NCBI GenBank assembly: GCA_040394195.1
Contig: JBEBSR010000018.1
Coordinates: 1-44,871 of the forward strand
DNA from: Wohlfahrtiimonas larvae_A
GTDB lineage: Bacteria > Pseudomonadota > Gammaproteobacteria > Cardiobacteriales > Wohlfahrtiimonadaceae
Length of the DNA stretch: 44,871 nt
Reading direction: 5' to 3'
Below, one piece after another: positions 25,156 to 33,720 of this stretch (the first letter of the stretch is position 1; each line of letters opens with the position of its first letter). The notes under the pieces are model-generated. The model did not search any database. It was not told where the DNA came from and saw nothing but the letters and a program-made list of their open reading frames with translations. The position numbers and the translations under genes were made by a program.

Positions 25156-25876
25156 ATTGTCTGAGATTTTGTAAAAACAGTTCAACGTATTTTGGCACAA
25201 TTTGACTCGCTAAGCCTTGATGCGATTCATCAAATTGTGATGTACCTAAAGTTGGATCTAGATTCAATTCTACTGTATGAGCACCATGAGATTTAGCGTA
25301 GCTCATAAAACCTGCGGCAGGATAAACATTGCCAGATGTACCAATTGAGATGAAGAAATCAGCACGTGCTAATTGATCATAAATATAATCCATTTCTAAT
25401 GGCATTTCACCAAACCAAACAATGTGTGGACGAAGCGTCGCGGTTTGAGTTTGGCAGCATTCACATAGTGAGTTTTCTGTAATGTCATCATGCCAATCGT
25501 AGATTTGATCGGTAGCTGTACAACGAACTTTTAAAAGTTCACCATGCATATGAATTAAATTATGATTGCCAGCGCGCTCGTGGAGATTATCTACATTTTG
25601 TGTGACTAATAAGAAATTTTCACCCAAAACTTTTTCTAAATCCACTAATGCATAATGAGCAGGATTTGGTGTAACATCAGGATGTTTTAGATATTGTCTG
25701 CGTTCATTATAAAAGCGTTGGACTAATTCAGGATTGGCTAGAAAACCTTCAGGCGTTGCAACATCTTCAATGCGATGTTCTTCCCATAATCCATCCGCAG
25801 CTCTAAATGTGCGAATACCTGATTCAGCAGAAATACCTGCACCAGTTAATATAACAACGCGGGGCAGAGTGGACAT
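25154..25876 (-). CDS. cobB: NAD-dependent protein deacylase CobB (Sir2 family)
   Basis: CobB removes acetyl and succinyl groups from lysines using NAD+. The protein has 240 residues from the chosen start and closely resembles E. coli CobB. The NAD site GAGISAESGIRTFR (12-25), QNVDNLHERAG (93-103), His111 as catalytic base in IHMHGEL, and WFGEMPL are present. Tyr56 and Arg59 (YNERR) give the YxxR pattern of sirtuin-5-type desuccinylases. An in-frame ATG at 25888 lies before the GGAGGT Shine-Dalgarno, which is correctly spaced for ATG 25876. The sspB stop is 12 bp beyond in the upstream direction of transcription. Confidence 0.95.
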   Translation of the reverse strand: MSTLPRVVILTGAGISAESGIRTFRAADGLWEEHRIEDVATPEGFLANPELVQRFYNERRQYLKHPDVTPNPAHYALVDLEKVLGENFLLVTQNVDNLHERAGNHNLIHMHGELLKVRCTATDQIYDWHDDITENSLCECCQTQTATLRPHIVWFGEMPLEMDYIYDQLARADFFISIGTSGNVYPAAGFMSYAKSHGAHTVELNLDPTLGTSQFDESHQGLASQIVPKYVELFLQNLRQ

Positions 25877-25900
25877 AATAACCTCCAATGATGAAAGTAA

Positions 25901-26386
25901 TTACTCAACGATAGTTAAACTTGGCTTTTTTGTAGGTGTTTTTTTAGTTGTTGTTTTTTTTGCAGCAGATTTTTTAGGTTCTGCTTTATCTTCATTGCTT
26001 ACCACAGAAAATGGCGATGCTTCTTTTTTAGTGCTCTTAACATCTTCTTCTTTAACAAAAGGATCTTCTGTTAATGCTTCAGCTGGGAATTCAATGCCGT
26101 GACCATTTTCACGTGCATAAATTGCAATGACAGAACCAATTGGTGTATTGATATCTACAGATGCACCATTGAAGCGTGTAGAAAATGAAATCCATTCATT
26201 GCTAATGCTTAAGTTATGTATTGCTGAAGGTAAAAGATTTAAAATGATTTTACCTTCAGATACATATTGCTCGGGAACTTCAACATAAGGCAATGTAGCA
26301 TCAATCGCAATGTATGGCGTGACATTGTTGTCTAAAATCCATTCATAAAATGCTCTGATGATATATGGCTTATTTGAAGTCATCAT
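25901..26386 (-). CDS. sspB: ClpXP adaptor SspB
   Basis: SspB binds ssrA-tagged proteins from stalled ribosomes and brings them to ClpXP. The protein has 161 residues. The ordered N-terminal domain (about 4-115) has KPYIIRAFYEWILDNNVTPYIAID and the IGSVIAIYARENGHGIEF segment. A flexible linker rich in K, T and P follows, and the last residues (PSLTIVE) resemble the ClpX-binding tail. Two adjacent ATG codons (26386, 26383) follow AAGGGAT. It is 3 bp after sspA, as in the usual sspAB operon. Confidence 0.94.
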   Translation of the reverse strand: MMTSNKPYIIRAFYEWILDNNVTPYIAIDATLPYVEVPEQYVSEGKIILNLLPSAIHNLSISNEWISFSTRFNGASVDINTPIGSVIAIYARENGHGIEFPAEALTEDPFVKEEDVKSTKKEASPFSVVSNEDKAEPKKSAAKKTTTKKTPTKKPSLTIVE

Positions 26387-26389
26387 AAT

Positions 26390-26992
26390 TTATCCCTTTG
26401 TTGATTTGTAGTAATGCTGAACACTTTCTCTATTCAATATATTACTACTATATTCTTTTGTTGCTGTAGCTTTTTCAGGCACATCAATTTGGTAGAGTTT
26501 TAAATACCAAAAGAAAGGTGCTAAAGAAGCATCAATCATGCTGAAATCATTACCTTGAAAGTAAATATTACCTTCAAATAATGGGTCGTAACGTAATAAG
26601 AGATCATTAATTGCTTTACTGGACTTTTTATCAGCTTCGCCTTTTTTGATCACTTTTTCTAATAATGGATACCATTCATTGATTACACGTTTTAAGATTA
26701 ATCTAAATTTACCGCGATTAATTGGGTCGTGAGGTAGCAATGGTGGATGAGGGAAACGCTCATCTAAAAATTCTAAGATGATGCTGGAATAATAGAGTGT
26801 AACTTCTTTTGTTTCTAAAGTTGGGAGAATTAATTGTTGATTGATATCTAAAAGTTCTTCTGGTGGATTAGTGATATCAACATAAATAGCATCGCTTAAA
26901 ATATTTTTTTCTAATAGTGTAATTGCAATGCGATCAGCATCTAAAGATGCATTTTCTTGATAGAGTGTAAAGCCTGAACGACGTGTAGACAT
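26390..26992 (-). CDS. sspA: Stringent starvation protein A
   Basis: SspA is a glutathione-transferase-fold protein that binds RNA polymerase and supports stress and stationary-phase gene expression. The protein has 200 residues. The thioredoxin-like N-terminus (GFTLYQENASLDADRIAITLLEK) is followed by LPTLETKEVTLYYSSIILEFLDERFPHPPLLP, including the surface PHPPL-type motif typical of SspA. The C-terminal helical domain is complete. AAAGGAA precedes the ATG. It follows petABC on the same strand with a 72-bp gap that contains a hairpin; sspAB after petABC is a common gamma/betaproteobacterial order. Confidence 0.93.
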   Translation of the reverse strand: MSTRRSGFTLYQENASLDADRIAITLLEKNILSDAIYVDITNPPEELLDINQQLILPTLETKEVTLYYSSIILEFLDERFPHPPLLPHDPINRGKFRLILKRVINEWYPLLEKVIKKGEADKKSSKAINDLLLRYDPLFEGNIYFQGNDFSMIDASLAPFFWYLKLYQIDVPEKATATKEYSSNILNRESVQHYYKSTKG

Positions 26993-27027
26993 TTTATTCC
27001 TTTACTCACAAACAAAATCAAAAGAAT

Positions 27028-27048
27028 GGGCTATCTATAAGATAGCCC
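27028..27048 (-). terminator. Hairpin after petC, weak or partial terminator
   Basis: GGGCTATCT and AGATAGCCC form a perfect 9-bp stem around three bases. On the petC strand it is followed by ATTCTTTTGATTTTG, a broken T tract. It lies 17 bases after the petC stop and may lower read-through into sspAB or protect the pet mRNA. Confidence 0.55.
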
Positions 27049-27064
27049 GCTTCCGAATTACATA

Positions 27065-27895
27065 TTATTTAATATCTTTCCAGTATTCTCTATTCATGAA
27101 GTATGCACATGCTGTGAATACAACTAAGAATAAAATTACCCATGGGCCGTACTGTGCTCGTTTAATTTGAGCAGGTTCTGCCACATAAGCCAAGAAGTTA
27201 ACGATATCGCGTGTTGCAGCTTGATATTCAGCAGGTGTCATTTTACCTGGTTTAACCAATTCTGTACCAATAACTACTGATTGTGTTTTACACTCAGCAT
27301 CATTGGCAACTTTACAGCCTGCAGGTAAGCGATCCTCATATACTGGCTTGTATTCACCTTGAAGCTCAACCAATGCGTGTGGCATACCAACAGTAGGGAA
27401 TGCGATATTATTCACACCTAATGGACGAGTATCATCTAGATAGAATGAGTTCAAGTAATGATAAATATAGTCAGCACCATTTTGACGTGGCTCAACTGAA
27501 TCATTTGGATTACCGCTACGAGCACGAGTAATTGTAGACAAATCTGGTGGTGCTTTACCAAACCAAAGATTTGAATCATTACGATGCATAGCAGACATCA
27601 TTAAATCGCCCACTTTACTTGGTTGATATTCATTGTCACGCGTAGAAAAGCTACCTGTTTTGATTAATGAAGCTTTAACTTGCTCATCTGTCATGCCAGA
27701 ATCTTTACCAGTGATGTTGTAGCGTTGGAATTCCAACGAATGACAGCTGTGGCAGTATTGCATGTATAGTTCAGCACCATTTTGCAAAGATGCCTTGTCA
27801 TTCACATCAAGATTAACAGGTGGCAAAGTATCTGCACTTGCAACTGTTGCCGACATCAATGAGAGTGTAATTAATAAAAGTTTTAATTTTTTCAT
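27065..27895 (-). CDS. petC: Ubiquinol-cytochrome c reductase, cytochrome c1
   Basis: Cytochrome c1 passes electrons from the Rieske protein to soluble or bound cytochrome c. The protein has 276 residues. A signal peptide (residues 1-21, ending ASA) is followed by heme-binding CHSCH at 48-52, YIYHYLNSFY and a PHAL/Met-containing segment VGMPHALVELQG with the probable axial Met. A C-terminal helix (about 248-266) anchors it to the membrane. Its start overlaps the petB end by 4 bases. Confidence 0.96.
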   Translation of the reverse strand: MKKLKLLLITLSLMSATVASADTLPPVNLDVNDKASLQNGAELYMQYCHSCHSLEFQRYNITGKDSGMTDEQVKASLIKTGSFSTRDNEYQPSKVGDLMMSAMHRNDSNLWFGKAPPDLSTITRARSGNPNDSVEPRQNGADYIYHYLNSFYLDDTRPLGVNNIAFPTVGMPHALVELQGEYKPVYEDRLPAGCKVANDAECKTQSVVIGTELVKPGKMTPAEYQAATRDIVNFLAYVAEPAQIKRAQYGPWVILFLVVFTACAYFMNREYWKDIK

Positions 27896-29163
27896 TTCGT
27901 CACCCTTGTTGGCACTGGTTTTGTTTTATCTAGCTTGGTCCAGATTGGCATCAATAAGAAGAATGCAAAATAGTAAACTGTACATAATCTAGCTACTAAT
28001 GTTCTGCCTTCAGTTGCTTCCACAACACCTAGGTATCCTAATACAACAAAACAGATAACAAACAGTGTTAATAAGATTTTTGTGATAGGTCCTTTGTAAC
28101 GGATAGATTTCACAGGGCTGCGATCTAGCCATGGCAATAGGAACAATACAGCAATCGCGCCACCCATGCCAATAACACCCCAAATTTGTGTGCCGAACCA
28201 TGATGGGATCGCACGTAAGATGGAATAGAACGGTGTGAAGTACCACACTGGAGCAATGTGTGAAGGCGTTGCTAATGGGTTAGCAGGTTCAAAGTTTGGC
28301 TTCTCTAAGAAGTATCCGCCCATTTCTGGTGCATAGAACACGATCAATGCAAAGATGATCATGAAAATGCCAACAGCAAATGTATCATGTACAGAGTAAT
28401 AAGGATGGAATGGAATGCCGTCTAAAGGTATTCCTTTTTCATCTAAATGGTCTTTGATTTCGATACCATCTGGGTTATTTGAACCAACATGGTGAAGAGC
28501 CAAAATGTGACCAATTACTAAGAATACTAATACCAATGGTAATGCAATAACGTGTAACGCGAAGAAACGAGATACAGTTGCTGCAGAGATAACAAAGTCA
28601 CCACGGATAAATTCTAATAAAGTATCACCAACGTAAGGGATTGCACCAAATAATGAGATGATTACTTGTGCGCCCCAGAATGACATTTGACCATAAGGTA
28701 ATACATATCCGATGAATGCTTCAGCCATCAACAATAGATAGATCAACATACCGAAGATCCATACTAATTCACGTGGTTTACGATATGAACCGTACATCAA
28801 GCCACGGAACATGTGGATATAAACAACAACGAAAAACATGGAAGCACCAACTTCATGCATATATCGTATGAGCCACATCCAATCTACGTCACGCATGATT
28901 GCAGTTTCAACAGATGCGAATGCAATTGGCATACCTGTTTCACTTAATGTCGCATCAGGTACATAATGCATTACTAACCAGATACCAGTGATTAATTGGT
29001 TAACCAATACAACCATAGATAGCACACCAAAAACGTACAAGAAGTTGAAGTTTTTAGGTGCATAGTATTGTGTCATGTGTTTACGAGTTGCTTCAACAAC
29101 TGGTAAGCGATTGTCGATCCAGCCTACAATACCTTTTTGAGAACTATTTTCTTGGAATGCCAT
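27892..29163 (-). CDS. petB: Ubiquinol-cytochrome c reductase, cytochrome b
   Basis: Cytochrome b carries two b hemes and the Qo and Qi sites of the bc1 complex. The protein has 423 residues with eight helices. Paired His ligands lie in helices B and D (for example RYMHEVGASMFFVVVYIHMFRG and RFFALHVIALPLVLVFLVIGHILALHHVG). The Qo motif PEW of many homologs appears here as the PVWYFTPFYSILR region. It sits between petA (shared base region at 29163) and petC (4-base overlap), so the three subunits are coupled. Confidence 0.97.
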   Translation of the reverse strand: MAFQENSSQKGIVGWIDNRLPVVEATRKHMTQYYAPKNFNFLYVFGVLSMVVLVNQLITGIWLVMHYVPDATLSETGMPIAFASVETAIMRDVDWMWLIRYMHEVGASMFFVVVYIHMFRGLMYGSYRKPRELVWIFGMLIYLLLMAEAFIGYVLPYGQMSFWGAQVIISLFGAIPYVGDTLLEFIRGDFVISAATVSRFFALHVIALPLVLVFLVIGHILALHHVGSNNPDGIEIKDHLDEKGIPLDGIPFHPYYSVHDTFAVGIFMIIFALIVFYAPEMGGYFLEKPNFEPANPLATPSHIAPVWYFTPFYSILRAIPSWFGTQIWGVIGMGGAIAVLFLLPWLDRSPVKSIRYKGPITKILLTLFVICFVVLGYLGVVEATEGRTLVARLCTVYYFAFFLLMPIWTKLDKTKPVPTRVTK

Positions 29164-29753
29164 TATGCGCTCTCCTTATCTTGACCGATAATTAGACGGT
29201 TACCTTCTAAGAATTGGTAGCTTGGAACGATTAGGTTAGTTGGAGCAGGAACATTTTTGTAAACACGGCCTGCTAGGTCAAACTTAGAACCATGACAAGG
29301 GCAGAAGAAACCACCCATCCAGTTTTCAGCAGGGATAACATTCGGACGATAAGTTGGAGAACAACCTAAGTGCGTACAAATACCAACAAGTACTAGAATT
29401 TCTTTTTTCTCAGAACGCCAAGCATTTGTTGCATAGCTTGGTTGTTGTTCCATTTTAGAATCAGGATCTGCTAAATCAGTTGCAGGTACTTTTTCTAAAA
29501 GAGACAACATTTCAGGAGTTCTACTCAAAATCCAAACTGGCTTACCTTGCCACTCAACGCGTAGCAATTCGCCTGGTTTAAGCTTTGATAAATCTACTTC
29601 TACAGGTGCACCAGCGTTTTTTGCTTTTTCGCTAGGCATCCAAGAAGCAATGAAAGGGTAGGCTAGGAACATTGCCCCTGCACCGCCTACTGCTGACGTT
29701 GCTAGCGTCAGAACACGTCGTCTTTTGAGATCGACATTGTTGTTATCACTCAT
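29163..29753 (-). CDS. petA: Ubiquinol-cytochrome c reductase, Rieske iron-sulfur subunit
   Basis: The Rieske subunit takes the first electron from ubiquinol. The protein has 196 residues from the chosen start. A Tat-like signal anchor (KRRRVLTLATSAVGGAGAMFLAYPFI, 10-35) is followed by the cluster-binding motifs CTHLGC (126-131) and CPCHGS (151-156). A GTG at 29756 is in frame, but the GGAGA Shine-Dalgarno is spaced for the ATG at 29753. It is the first gene of petABC and follows efp by about 45 bp. Confidence 0.96.
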   Translation of the reverse strand: MSDNNNVDLKRRRVLTLATSAVGGAGAMFLAYPFIASWMPSEKAKNAGAPVEVDLSKLKPGELLRVEWQGKPVWILSRTPEMLSLLEKVPATDLADPDSKMEQQPSYATNAWRSEKKEILVLVGICTHLGCSPTYRPNVIPAENWMGGFFCPCHGSKFDLAGRVYKNVPAPTNLIVPSYQFLEGNRLIIGQDKESA

Positions 29754-29800
29754 CACATTCTCCGATATGTATTTTAATATACTGAATACTGATTAAACTA

Positions 29801-30367
29801 TTACTTCACGCGAGAGACATACTCGCCTGTACGTGTGTCAACCTTAACAACTTCATCAATTTGAAGGAAAAGAGGTACTCGAATGACAGCGCCAGTTTCT
29901 AGCGTTGCTGGTTTGCCGCCAGTACCTGCTGTATCACCTTTTAAACCAGGATCTGTTTCAACAACTTTTAATTCTACAAAGTTAGGAGGAGTGACAGAAA
30001 TTGGTACGCCGTTCCAAAGAGTGACAACACAAACATTTTGCTCTTTTAACCATTTTTTTACATCGCTTACTGCAGATTCAGATGCGCCAACTTGGTCGAA
30101 AGTTGTTTGGTTCATGAAGTGCCAGAATTCGCCATCATTGTATAGATATTCCATATCTACATCGATGACATCAGCAGCTTCAACTGTATCGCCAGATTTG
30201 AAAGTTTTTTCAATAACGCGACCAGTTTTAAGATTTTTATAACGAACACGGTTAAAAGCTTGGCCTTTCCCTGGTTTAACCATTTCATTTTCAACAACGC
30301 TACAAGGGTCGTTGTCAATCATGATTTTTAAGCCGCTTTTAAATTCATTTGTACTATAAGTTGCCAT
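29801..30367 (-). CDS. efp: Translation elongation factor P
   Basis: EF-P relieves ribosome stalling at polyproline. The protein has 188 residues, the usual size, with three beta domains. The modified position is Lys34 in KPGKGQAF, so beta-lysylation by EpmA/EpmB (not in the window) is expected rather than rhamnosylation, which uses Arg. The C-terminal TRTGEYVSRVK is conserved. ATAGGTA lies before the ATG. It is transcribed in the same direction as petABC and fbp with no clear terminator on either side. Confidence 0.97.
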   Translation of the reverse strand: MATYSTNEFKSGLKIMIDNDPCSVVENEMVKPGKGQAFNRVRYKNLKTGRVIEKTFKSGDTVEAADVIDVDMEYLYNDGEFWHFMNQTTFDQVGASESAVSDVKKWLKEQNVCVVTLWNGVPISVTPPNFVELKVVETDPGLKGDTAGTGGKPATLETGAVIRVPLFLQIDEVVKVDTRTGEYVSRVK

Positions 30368-30473
30368 AAATACCTATTCTCATTTCAAATTGTTTATCAA
30401 AACTCTCACATTATACGATATATTTACTCATAAAATCATGATAAAAGTTAACTCTCTGTTTATTAAAAATAAA

Positions 30474-31523
30474 CTATGAGAATAATTTGCATTTATGAGT
30501 GAACTCAATAGAATTCTGTTCAGCGTATGATTTGTGATAGTTTAAAATGTCTGTTACTTCATTTTTAGAACCGATAATAACAGGAACTCGTTGATGTAAT
30601 CCAGATGGTTTTACATCTAAAATTCTTTGGTAACCTGTTGTTGCAATACCGCCTGCTTGTTCAACTAGGAAAGAGATAGGATTTGCTTCATACATTAAGC
30701 GCAAGCGACCACCTTTTGCACGAATGCCTTCATCAATAGGGTAGGCAAACATGCCGCCACGCATTAAAATGCGATGGACATCCATTACCATTGCACCAAC
30801 CCAGCGCATTGTATAGCGCTTGCCTTTAGGACCATTTTTGCCAGCTTCACGCTCTTCAACGTATTGAAGCATTGGTTTTTCCCAGCCTAAGCGGTTTGAA
30901 TGGTTGATTGAATATTCAGCAGAAGCTTCGGGGATTTGAATATCTTTGTGCGTTAATATAAATTCACCGATATCTGGATCCAATGTGAAGGCATGCGTGC
31001 CATGGCCGATTGAGATAACAATCATAGTTGCAGGGCCATATAAGCAGTAACCTGCACAAACTTGCTTCGTGCCTTCTTGTAAGAAGTCTGCTTCTGTTGG
31101 ATTTTCTTTGTCAGAGCGCATGATTGAGAAGATAGTGCCAATCGGGCCATCCACATCAATATTGCTTGAGCCATCTAAAGGATCGAATACTAAAAGGTAT
31201 TTACCTTTAGGTTGGCCTTCTGGGATTGGATAAACTTCTTCCATTTCTTCACTCGCCATTGCAGCAATGTGACCACGCCAGATATTATTTTTAATAAATA
31301 GTTCGTTTGCAATAATATCTAGTTTTTTCTGCTGCTCGCCTTGGCAGTTATCACTTTCAGCGTTTCCCAATACATCAACAAGGGCGCCTTTTCTTACAGC
31401 TGCTGAGATTGTTTTGCATGCTAATGCAATATCATTCATCAATAATGTGAAAGAACCTGTAGCTTCAGGGTAAAGACGTTGCTCCTCGATTAAATATTGA
31501 GACAGCGGAGTGCCTAGTTGCAT
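30474..31523 (-). CDS. fbp: Fructose-1,6-bisphosphatase class 1
   Basis: Fbp removes the 1-phosphate from fructose-1,6-bisphosphate in gluconeogenesis. The protein has 349 residues (E. coli 332). The metal-binding motif is FDPLDGSSNIDVDGPIGTIFSI in the first half, with the upstream Glu in ASEEMEE; the C-terminal half has the sugar-binding RLRLMYEANPISFLVEQAGG. GGAG precedes the ATG. It is divergent from fur across 175 bp. No phosphofructokinase is in the window, so glycolytic capacity cannot be judged. Confidence 0.96.
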   Translation of the reverse strand: MQLGTPLSQYLIEEQRLYPEATGSFTLLMNDIALACKTISAAVRKGALVDVLGNAESDNCQGEQQKKLDIIANELFIKNNIWRGHIAAMASEEMEEVYPIPEGQPKGKYLLVFDPLDGSSNIDVDGPIGTIFSIMRSDKENPTEADFLQEGTKQVCAGYCLYGPATMIVISIGHGTHAFTLDPDIGEFILTHKDIQIPEASAEYSINHSNRLGWEKPMLQYVEEREAGKNGPKGKRYTMRWVGAMVMDVHRILMRGGMFAYPIDEGIRAKGGRLRLMYEANPISFLVEQAGGIATTGYQRILDVKPSGLHQRVPVIIGSKNEVTDILNYHKSYAEQNSIEFTHKCKLFS

Positions 31524-31656
31524 TATATATGCTCCAAGTTATAAAAATGCGCACATAGTACTCGGTTTCACTCATAAATAAAAGTCTAAATGATTTGCTT
31601 TGAGTTATGCTATCTTTAATTGGTACACAGAAAGGGAATGTTTCTGTATTTGATGT

Positions 31657-31662
31657 TATAAT
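31657..31662 (+). promoter_or_regulatory. Putative fur -10 element with overlapping Fur-box-like sequence
   Basis: TATAAT lies 37 bp upstream of the fur start. The overlapping stretch GTTATAATTAATCATTGTT matches 12 of 19 positions of the classical Fur box (GATAATGATAATCATTATC), strongest in the right half. Autoregulation is known for fur in other bacteria; the match here is only moderate. Confidence 0.4.
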
Positions 31663-31698
31663 TAATCATTGTTGATTACTTTTATATAGGCGGATTAA

Positions 31699-32109
31699 AT
31701 GGGTTCGGAAGAATTAAAAAATGCAGGGTTAAAAGTTACTCTTCCCAGACTTAAAATTTTGAATATTTTGGTGACAGCTTCGACTGAAGATCACTTGAGT
31801 GCTGAAGAGATTTACCAAAGACTCAATGATTCAGGTGAAGAAGTTGGCTTAGCAACTGTATATCGTGTTTTGACACAATTTGAACAAGCGGGCTTGGTTC
31901 AGCGTCATTTTTTTGATGGTGGACAATCTGTGTTTGAATTAGATAACGGTGATCAACATAGTCATATCGTATGTGTACGTTGTGGCTTTGTAGATGAGTT
32001 CCAAAAAGAAGATTTTAAAATCAAAAGTGAAGAAATTGCTAAAAGTTTTGGATACCAATTCCAAGAGGCAAAAGTTACCTTGTACGGCATTTGCAAAAAA
32101 TGTCAATAA
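31699..32109 (+). CDS. fur: Ferric uptake regulator Fur
   Basis: Fur represses iron-uptake genes when loaded with iron. The protein has 136 residues. The winged helix has LKVTLPRLKILNIL and the recognition helix VGLATVYRVLTQFEQAGLV. The metal sites are in the HSH plus CVRC segment (His87, His89, Cys92, Cys95), with a second pair Cys132 and Cys135 near the end. GDQHSHIVCVRCG is the Fur signature rather than Zur or PerR. A TATAGGCGGA-type Shine-Dalgarno precedes the ATG. The GT39-like gene follows by 8 bp. Confidence 0.95.
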   Translation: MGSEELKNAGLKVTLPRLKILNILVTASTEDHLSAEEIYQRLNDSGEEVGLATVYRVLTQFEQAGLVQRHFFDGGQSVFELDNGDQHSHIVCVRCGFVDEFQKEDFKIKSEEIAKSFGYQFQEAKVTLYGICKKCQ

Positions 32110-32117
32110 AGTAACCT

Positions 32118-33719
32118 ATGTTGCCAGCACCTAAAATAACTCGTAAGCAAGCGTTTAACTGGATAGGTATTTGGTTGACGCTTGTGATTACTGCATGGTT
32201 TTGTAGGCCGTTATTGCCTTATCATGAATTAGGGACTGCTGGTATTACTTGGGAAATGTGGGTGTCAAATAATTTTTGGTTGCCCACATTAAATGGAGAA
32301 TTGGTGGATGAATCTTATCCATTAGTTCATTGGCTCGAAATATTTATTTGGAAAATATTTGGCGTTAGTGAATTTTCAATTCGTTTTTTAGCGGCTGTTT
32401 TTAGCATCAGCACGCTTTTTCTAACTGCTTTGGCTGCCAAACAACTATGGCCAGAATTGCCAAAGGTTAGAGCAAATGCACCATTGATTTTAATTGGTAG
32501 CTTAATGTGGGCAGTGTTTGCAACTGCACATGTTGAGCAAGTTTATGTGGCTTTCTTTTTGCTACTTTATATTAATTTTCTCATTCGAGCTTGGAAATAC
32601 AATCCTTATTGGTGGTTTGCTGTTTCTTTTTCTTTGCTCCTAGGATTTTTAGTTACAGGTGTTTCATTTCTAATTTATGCATTACCAGTTTTGCTCACAT
32701 TTCCATTTTGGACACAAAAATATTGGCGTATGTATATTTATGCCTTGATTGCCTTATTAGTTGCATTTTTAACTTTTTGGACTTGGGGTTATTGGGTTAA
32801 AGCACAATATTATGAAATGTCACCATCATTGACAGCAATTATGGGTTTGCCAAGATTAATTTCCCAAATTAATGATCCGATGCCATTTGGTATGACGTTT
32901 TTATCATTAATTATTGTGTTATTTCCTTGGGTTTTTTGGTTGCCACTGTATAAAAATTTCTCTTATGTTGATAAACGAGAGCCAGCCTTTAAATTTTGTG
33001 CAGCTTGGTTGATTTCATCATTAATTATTGTTTTGATTACAATGAAAACCTCCATTGTGCCATTGATTCCTATTTATCCTGCATTTTGTATATTGATTGC
33101 TCGCATTTATTTTCCAATCACAAATCGGCCTAAAGATGTTATTTTGGTTTCGATTGTTATTGCGCTGTTGGGTGTTTTGTTAATTATTTTATCAATTGTA
33201 CATGTTTGGATTGATGATAATAATGCAATCGAGTGGCTTTCTACGGTTTCGCCATTGTGGGGCATTGGTTTATTGGTCTTCAGCGGTATGTTGTTGCTAT
33301 TTGCCAAAGAAACACGTTTGATCACCTTGGCGCTAATGAGTGTTGCATTGACATTAGCTTTTAACTTTGGCGTAATTCGTAACGCAAGAGATTTCTATGA
33401 TGTGATGCCAGCTTCCGAACGAATCAGCTGGTATCAAGATAAAGGATATGTTGTTGCCAATAATGGCCGTTATATGGGGCAATATCACTTTTTGGGACGA
33501 TTGGAAGATCCATTAATTGTGATTAACGATGAAATTGACTTTACAAGATTTAAAACTTTGTATCCAGGTGGTAGGATTGTTGTGTATTTAGATAGTATGA
33601 CACCACAAACTAGTAAAATTGCAGAATATTATCAACCTTTTAGGAATAGATATTTGGCAATATTTGCAGTCAGTGACTTAGAAAATATAGGTTCAGTAAC
33701 TCAAAAAGCGAGAAAGTAA
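32118..33719 (+). CDS. GT39/ArnT-like membrane glycosyltransferase
   Basis: The protein has 533 residues with about 11 membrane helices. The first periplasmic loop holds acidic residues (GTAGITWEMWVSNNFWLPTLNGELVDESYPLVHWLEI) in the position where ArnT/PMT enzymes have the catalytic Asp or Glu. This and the long C-terminal soluble part (about 430-533) match PMT-2/ArnT-type transferases that use polyprenyl-phosphate sugars on lipid A, proteins or other glycans. The acceptor is unknown; arn genes are not nearby. It lies 8 bp after fur and 1 bp before the DUF349 gene, so it is probably in one transcript with both. Confidence 0.82.
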   Translation: MLPAPKITRKQAFNWIGIWLTLVITAWFCRPLLPYHELGTAGITWEMWVSNNFWLPTLNGELVDESYPLVHWLEIFIWKIFGVSEFSIRFLAAVFSISTLFLTALAAKQLWPELPKVRANAPLILIGSLMWAVFATAHVEQVYVAFFLLLYINFLIRAWKYNPYWWFAVSFSLLLGFLVTGVSFLIYALPVLLTFPFWTQKYWRMYIYALIALLVAFLTFWTWGYWVKAQYYEMSPSLTAIMGLPRLISQINDPMPFGMTFLSLIIVLFPWVFWLPLYKNFSYVDKREPAFKFCAAWLISSLIIVLITMKTSIVPLIPIYPAFCILIARIYFPITNRPKDVILVSIVIALLGVLLIILSIVHVWIDDNNAIEWLSTVSPLWGIGLLVFSGMLLLFAKETRLITLALMSVALTLAFNFGVIRNARDFYDVMPASERISWYQDKGYVVANNGRYMGQYHFLGRLEDPLIVINDEIDFTRFKTLYPGGRIVVYLDSMTPQTSKIAEYYQPFRNRYLAIFAVSDLENIGSVTQKARK

Positions 33720-33720
33720 T

